A stretch of 9,877 nucleotides of DNA from Bryobacteraceae bacterium. Its GTDB lineage: Bacteria; Acidobacteriota; Terriglobia; Bryobacterales; Bryobacteraceae. Below, piece after piece: positions 7,417 through 9,877 of this stretch (its first letter is position 1; each line of letters begins with the position of its first letter). The stretch is from contig JASHSD010000074.1 in NCBI GenBank assembly GCA_030036985.1, forward strand, positions 1 to 9,877. The letters run 5' to 3'. A model generated the notes under the pieces. It was not told the DNA's origin, did no database searches, and was given only the letters and a program-made list of their open reading frames with translations. A program made the position numbers and the translations under genes.

Positions 7417-7793
7417 AGTCTCTACCGTGCGCCCACACTCCTTGGTGGCGGTTGACCAGGAAACAATCACAGCCGCGAGCGACGACCCAGCCTCAGACTG
7501 ATCATGTTCTCGGGCTTCATTTATCGGGCGCTGTGACTCGGTAGCATAGCACAATTCAGTGTAGTCAGCGGACTCCCCGGCCCTTTGCTTTTCTTGTTTC
7601 GTGGCTAACACGAAGCGATCATTTGGGCGAATGGATAACCGCCAAAATTCCCGTCGCCAGGGCGGTTTCCGCTTTCGGGGCACGTGATCTCGATAGAATC
7701 GCGGCGATTGAAACAATAATTCGGCGCTGCCCTGAATCCCGGCGGATCGCGCTTCAGACACTCACCCCGTAATAACATAGAGAAAGCGCCGGT
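7417..7793. promoter_or_regulatory. Divergent intergenic region between hydrolase and small-gene pair
   Basis: The minus strand carries TGCTATGCT (7543-7551), an extended -10 match without a good -35, giving a start near 7536 for the hydrolase mRNA. Downstream, a 17-codon open frame (ATG 7518-7520, TGA 7467-7469) ends in a GTGA overlap with GTG 7468-7470. This could be a leader peptide or chance; no ribosome site precedes its ATG. On the plus strand I find no convincing promoter for the 7803 gene; AGAGAAAG (7779-7786) is a weak ribosome-site match. The long hydrolase frame continues through this region to 7761, so part of it may be coding. Confidence 0.35.
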
Positions 7794-7802
7794 TTGCCCG
7801 TT

Positions 7803-8207
7803 ATGACGAGTTTCATCGCGTTTCTGGAGGAGTTGGAACAGAGCCACCAGACTGTGGAGCTTTCCGCTGCGGAAGTAGAGCGGCTTGTAAGCCGTTTCGG
7901 GCCGGCAGTTCGGTCGATCGGATACCGCAACCAGCAGGGCGCTGTAGAGATTCCGATGGCAAACATCACCGACGCCGTACGGATGCTGGACGACGCAAAT
8001 CTGTCGGAGACTATTTCCCAGCTGAAGTCGCCGGAACGGTTTGCCGACGCTCTGGACCGGCGTTCCGCCAGCCGCCTGATAGAGACTCTGGCGCGTCTCT
8101 ATCTCGACCAGTTCCGGAAGCGCGTGGAAAGATTCCAGGACTCGCGCGATCCGGCGGAGGCCGATCGCCTGTGGGGCGAAATCACCCACGATTTGTTCGG
8201 CGCCTGA
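7803..8207 (+). CDS. Hypothetical helical protein, 134 residues, first of a two-gene unit
   Basis: I do not recognise this family. The protein opens MTSFIAFLEELEQSHQTVEL and is mostly charged, helix-forming sequence with no signal peptide, membrane segment or metal motif, so it is probably cytosolic. The region around residues 25-60 (VERLVSRFGPAVRSIGYRN, then VEIPMANITDAVRML) could be a small mixed alpha/beta fold. The C-terminal part (about 75-130) is predicted helical, rich in Arg, Asp and Glu. Codon third positions favour G and C as in neighbouring real genes, and no competing frame is better. ATG 7803-7805 is used; TTG 7794-7796 is three codons earlier and sits 7 nt after the weak AGAGAAAG site, so it may be the true start. 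The stop TGA directly abuts the next gene's GTG, implying co-transcription. Confidence 0.75.
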   Translation: MTSFIAFLEELEQSHQTVELSAAEVERLVSRFGPAVRSIGYRNQQGAVEIPMANITDAVRMLDDANLSETISQLKSPERFADALDRRSASRLIETLARLYLDQFRKRVERFQDSRDPAEADRLWGEITHDLFGA

Positions 8208-8446
8208 GTGCCTCGTATTCAGTGGCAATACCTGCCCCTTGAGGTAAGAGAACATCTCCGTGACCGAGTCCGTCTTCGGTCCATAGACTCGCTCTCGCGG
8301 CGTTACTTGCCTGGGTCAATACGGAACCGGACTTGCCGGACGGAACATGGTGTAAGGATTTCGGGTCCTTCAAGCTTGTCGGTGAGGGTGCGGTTCCGAA
8401 GACCTTTCTCACGTGGGATCAGCCGTGCTTCGGACTGCGAGTGTGA
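8208..8446 (+). pseudogene. Small conserved protein of 79-residue size, broken by a one-base frameshift
   Basis: Two frames join into one protein. From GTG 8208 the first frame reads MPRIQWQYLPLEVREHLRDR and on to SIDSLS (through 8297). From 8300 the -1 frame continues ALLAWVNTEPDLPDGTWCKD, then FGSFKLVGEGAVPKTFLTWD and QPCFGLRV, ending at TGA 8444-8446. Losing one base near 8298-8299 accounts for the break, and restoring it gives 79 residues. The sequence resembles small hypothetical proteins I recall from Acidobacteria and related soil bacteria, with a P-R-I-x-W-x-x-L-P start and a K-D-F-G-S-F-K-L-x-G-x-G core; no function is known to me. The first frame runs on to 8570, but its later part does not look coding. 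No slippery heptamer is present, so a mutation or assembly error is likelier than programmed frameshifting. It abuts the preceding stop. Confidence 0.75.
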
Positions 8447-8549
8447 GTTCGATGTCCGGCCGGATCGATACTTCGTCAGAATCATCTGGAGGCAATCACG
8501 GAATGCGCCGGCATATTTCGGACCCGCGCGCGCCTTCCAACGCGGCGAG
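8447..8549 (+). other. Short gap between frameshifted gene and padR promoter
   Basis: Nothing coding is supported here. The first frame of the broken gene stays open across it, but that is out of register with the conserved part. No terminator hairpin with a T-run was found. Confidence 0.4.
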
Positions 8550-8578
8550 TTGACTTTGCATACTTTCTGAACTATATA
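8550..8578 (+). promoter_or_regulatory. Strong sigma70-type promoter of the padR-permease operon
   Basis: TTGACT (8550-8555) and TATATA (8573-8578) are separated by exactly 17 bp, the best promoter match in the window. Transcription would start near 8584-8586, leaving only about 10-12 nt before the TTG start of the PadR gene. Confidence 0.75.
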
Positions 8579-8590
8579 TAGTCCAGAAAG
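8563..8590. promoter_or_regulatory. 28-bp near-perfect palindrome, likely PadR operator
   Basis: The outer arms are CTTTCTG and CAGAAAG and the centre is ACTATATATAGT (8571-8582). Thirteen of 14 symmetric pairs match; only 8570/8583 does not. The palindrome covers the -10 box and the predicted transcription start, so a bound dimer would block RNA polymerase. AT-rich palindromes of this kind are typical targets of PadR-family winged-helix dimers, and the next gene is a PadR protein, so negative autoregulation is the simplest reading. Confidence 0.75.
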
Positions 8591-8595
8591 GTATT

Positions 8596-8937
8596 TTGCC
8601 CTTGGCCGAACTCCGGAACCCCGACCTGCTGCCCGGCACCCTCTACATGATGATCCTCCGGACCCTCAACCAGGGCCCACTGCACGGCTACGCCATCGCC
8701 AAGCGGATTGAGGACTGGTCGAAAGGCGATCTCCAGATCGAAGACGGCTCGCTCTACCCCGCCCTGAACCGCATGCTGCAGAAAGGCTGGGTGAACGCGG
8801 AATGGGGCATGACGGAAAACAAGCGCCGCGCCCGCTTTTATCGGCTGACTCCCGCGGGCCGGAAGCGGCTCGAAGCGGAATCGACCGCATTCAACAAAAT
8901 GATCCGTGCCATCCAGCTCGTGATGCGGACTTCGTGA
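8596..8937 (+). CDS. PadR-family transcriptional repressor (ADOP-associated type)
   Basis: This 113-residue protein is a small winged-helix regulator. PGTLYMMILRTLNQGPLHGY (13-32) and AIAKRIEDW (33-41) form the first helices, and IEDGSLYPALNRMLQKGWV (48-66) is the recognition-helix region. TENKRRARFYRLTPAGRKRL (73-92) is the wing and the start of the last helix. The L-H-G-Y and G-S-L-Y-P-A-L-x-R-(L/M) patterns are PadR signatures. It belongs to the short class with a brief C-terminal helix for dimerisation. Such regulators regularly precede ADOP permeases in Acidobacteria, as here, 9 bp upstream. TTG 8596 is used; TTG 8602 is also possible, and AAGG (8588-8591) would serve either. The palindrome over its own promoter suggests it represses this operon until a ligand or stress signal releases it. 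The inducer is unknown. Confidence 0.93.
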   Translation: MPLAELRNPDLLPGTLYMMILRTLNQGPLHGYAIAKRIEDWSKGDLQIEDGSLYPALNRMLQKGWVNAEWGMTENKRRARFYRLTPAGRKRLEAESTAFNKMIRAIQLVMRTS

Positions 8938-8946
8938 GGCGGATCG

Positions 8947-9877
8947 ATGTCCTGGCGAACTTTATTTCGGCGCGACATAGCGGACCGCGAATGCCGCGAG
9001 GAACTGCAATCGCATATCGAAATGGCGACCGACGCCTTCCTCGCACAGGGCCTGACGCCGGAGGAAGCCCGGCGGGCGGCGCTGAAAAAGGCCGGCAATC
9101 TTTCGGCGCGGCGGGAGGAGATTTATCGGATGAACGGAATCGCCTGGCTCGATTCGCTTTCGAGCGATCTGCGCTACGCGCTGCGCGGCATGCGGCGCCA
9201 TCCGTCGTTTACCGCCGCCGCTCTCCTGACGCTGGCGCTGGGGATCGGCGCGAACACCGCCATCTTCGGCGTGATCGATAGCATATTGATCCGGCCGCTT
9301 GGGTATCCGAACCCGGAGGCTCTGGTCGGCGTCTGGCACACGGCCCCGGGGTTATCAGGCATCGGCGACGACGTCAACTGTGCTCCTTCGATGTACTTCA
9401 CATATCGGGAGGAGAACCGCACGTTTCAGCAGTTCGGATTGTGGTCGTTCGGGGGCGTCAGCCTGACCGGAATTGCAGAGCCTGAGCTGCCTCGAGCGCT
9501 CTTTGTTACCTATGGCGTGCTCGATGCCCTCGGTGTGAAGCCTCTGCTGGGCCGCTGGTTTTCGCAGGCCGACGACACGCCGGGCTCGCCTGAAACCGTG
9601 ATGCTCACCTGGGGGTACTGGCAGCGACGGTTCGGAGGCGACAAATCCATCGTCGGACGTACGCTGACGATCGATTCACGGCCACACACGGTAATCGGCG
9701 TGATGCCGAAGGAATTCCGCTTTCAGCACAATCCCGACCTGATCCTTCCCGAGCGATTCGAACGCGACAAGCTCTTTCTGGGAACATTCGCCTACCAGGG
9801 TATTGCGCGGCTCAAGCCCGGCGTCACCATCGCCGAGGCTAATGCGGATCTGGGCCGCATGTTGGGAATCTGGCTGA
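8947..9877 (+). CDS. ADOP-family ABC transporter permease (MacB-like), 3' end outside window
   Basis: The frame stays open to the right edge, giving 310 residues of a protein usually about 800 long. Residues 1-60 form the charged helical N-terminal region typical of ADOP (RECREELQSHIEMATDAFL, then LTPEEARRAALKKAGN). LDSLSSDLRYALRGMRRHPS (68-87) leads into the first membrane helix (about 88-112, ending GANTAIFGVIDSILIRPL). A MacB-type periplasmic core follows, with PRALFVTYGVLDALGVKPLL (182-201), GRWF, and VGRTLTIDSRPHTVIGVMP (236-254). These permeases resemble the MacB/FtsX class but lack a fused ATPase and are often found without one nearby, hence 'orphan'. The substrate is unknown; MacB relatives act in mechanotransmission-type export. 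The start is ATG 8947-8949 with GAGG (8936-8939) overlapping the PadR stop, 7 nt upstream, which suggests translational coupling. Confidence 0.93.
   Translation, partial: MSWRTLFRRDIADRECREELQSHIEMATDAFLAQGLTPEEARRAALKKAGNLSARREEIYRMNGIAWLDSLSSDLRYALRGMRRHPSFTAAALLTLALGIGANTAIFGVIDSILIRPLGYPNPEALVGVWHTAPGLSGIGDDVNCAPSMYFTYREENRTFQQFGLWSFGGVSLTGIAEPELPRALFVTYGVLDALGVKPLLGRWFSQADDTPGSPETVMLTWGYWQRRFGGDKSIVGRTLTIDSRPHTVIGVMPKEFRFQHNPDLILPERFERDKLFLGTFAYQGIARLKPGVTIAEANADLGRMLGIWL

Noticed and set aside
7605..8255. Minus-strand frame of 216 codons opposite the 134-residue protein
   Set aside because: It is antisense to a frame with better codon bias and shows no domain; it also crosses the intergenic region.
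8290..8303. Programmed -1 ribosomal frameshift in the small gene
   Set aside because: There is no X-XXY-YYZ slippery heptamer, no obvious downstream structure, and no reason for regulation; a one-base deletion or sequence error is simpler.
8298..8570. Continuation of the 8208 frame to a 120-residue protein
   Set aside because: After about residue 30 it becomes Arg-rich and featureless, while the -1 frame gives the conserved KDFGSFKL core. The extension is treated as a frameshift product.
1..9877. tRNA, rRNA or CRISPR array
   Set aside because: No cloverleaf-like T-loop/anticodon pattern, ribosomal signature or regularly spaced direct repeats were seen on reading both strands.

Overview
The window looks like chromosomal DNA from an acidobacterium of the Solibacter/Bryobacter type. 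Three things point there: a TIGR03435-family protein (a family greatly expanded in Candidatus Solibacter), a PadR regulator followed by an ADOP permease (acidobacterial duplicated orphan permease), and high-GC coding sequence throughout. This assignment rests on family recognition, not on a database search.

Layout. Positions 1-187 hold the 3' end of an IS630-family insertion sequence: the last 54 codons of the transposase and its right terminus. The IS end abuts a minus-strand gene with two TIGR03435 domains, and the second domain is cut exactly at the junction, so that gene is broken. Upstream of it on the minus strand, and translationally close-coupled, is an MltD-like membrane-bound lytic transglycosylase (SLT + LysM). 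Further upstream, still on the minus strand, is an EF-G-2-type translation factor. The 165-bp gap between EF-G and the transglycosylase holds a hairpin right after the EF-G stop, a perfect 16-bp palindrome of CRP/FNR-site geometry, and a candidate promoter.

From about 5.5 to 8.45 kb is an accessory-looking block of poorly characterised genes. It contains a long minus-strand protein with two complete alpha/beta-hydrolase domains and two C-terminal membrane helices. Divergent from it are a small helical protein of unknown function and, directly abutting, a 79-residue-family gene that carries a one-base frameshift. The intergenic region between the divergent genes is about 380 bp if the later start of the hydrolase is used.

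The right end is a compact regulatory unit: a strong sigma70-type promoter whose -10 sits inside a 28-bp near-perfect palindrome, a PadR-family repressor, and 9 bp later an ADOP permease that runs off the window. The arrangement implies that PadR autoregulates itself and the permease.

No rRNA, tRNA or CRISPR array was seen. The items most worth following up are the tandem hydrolase with its divergent small-gene pair, the EF-G paralogue that lacks the usual catalytic histidine, and the IS insertion that truncates the tandem TIGR03435 protein.
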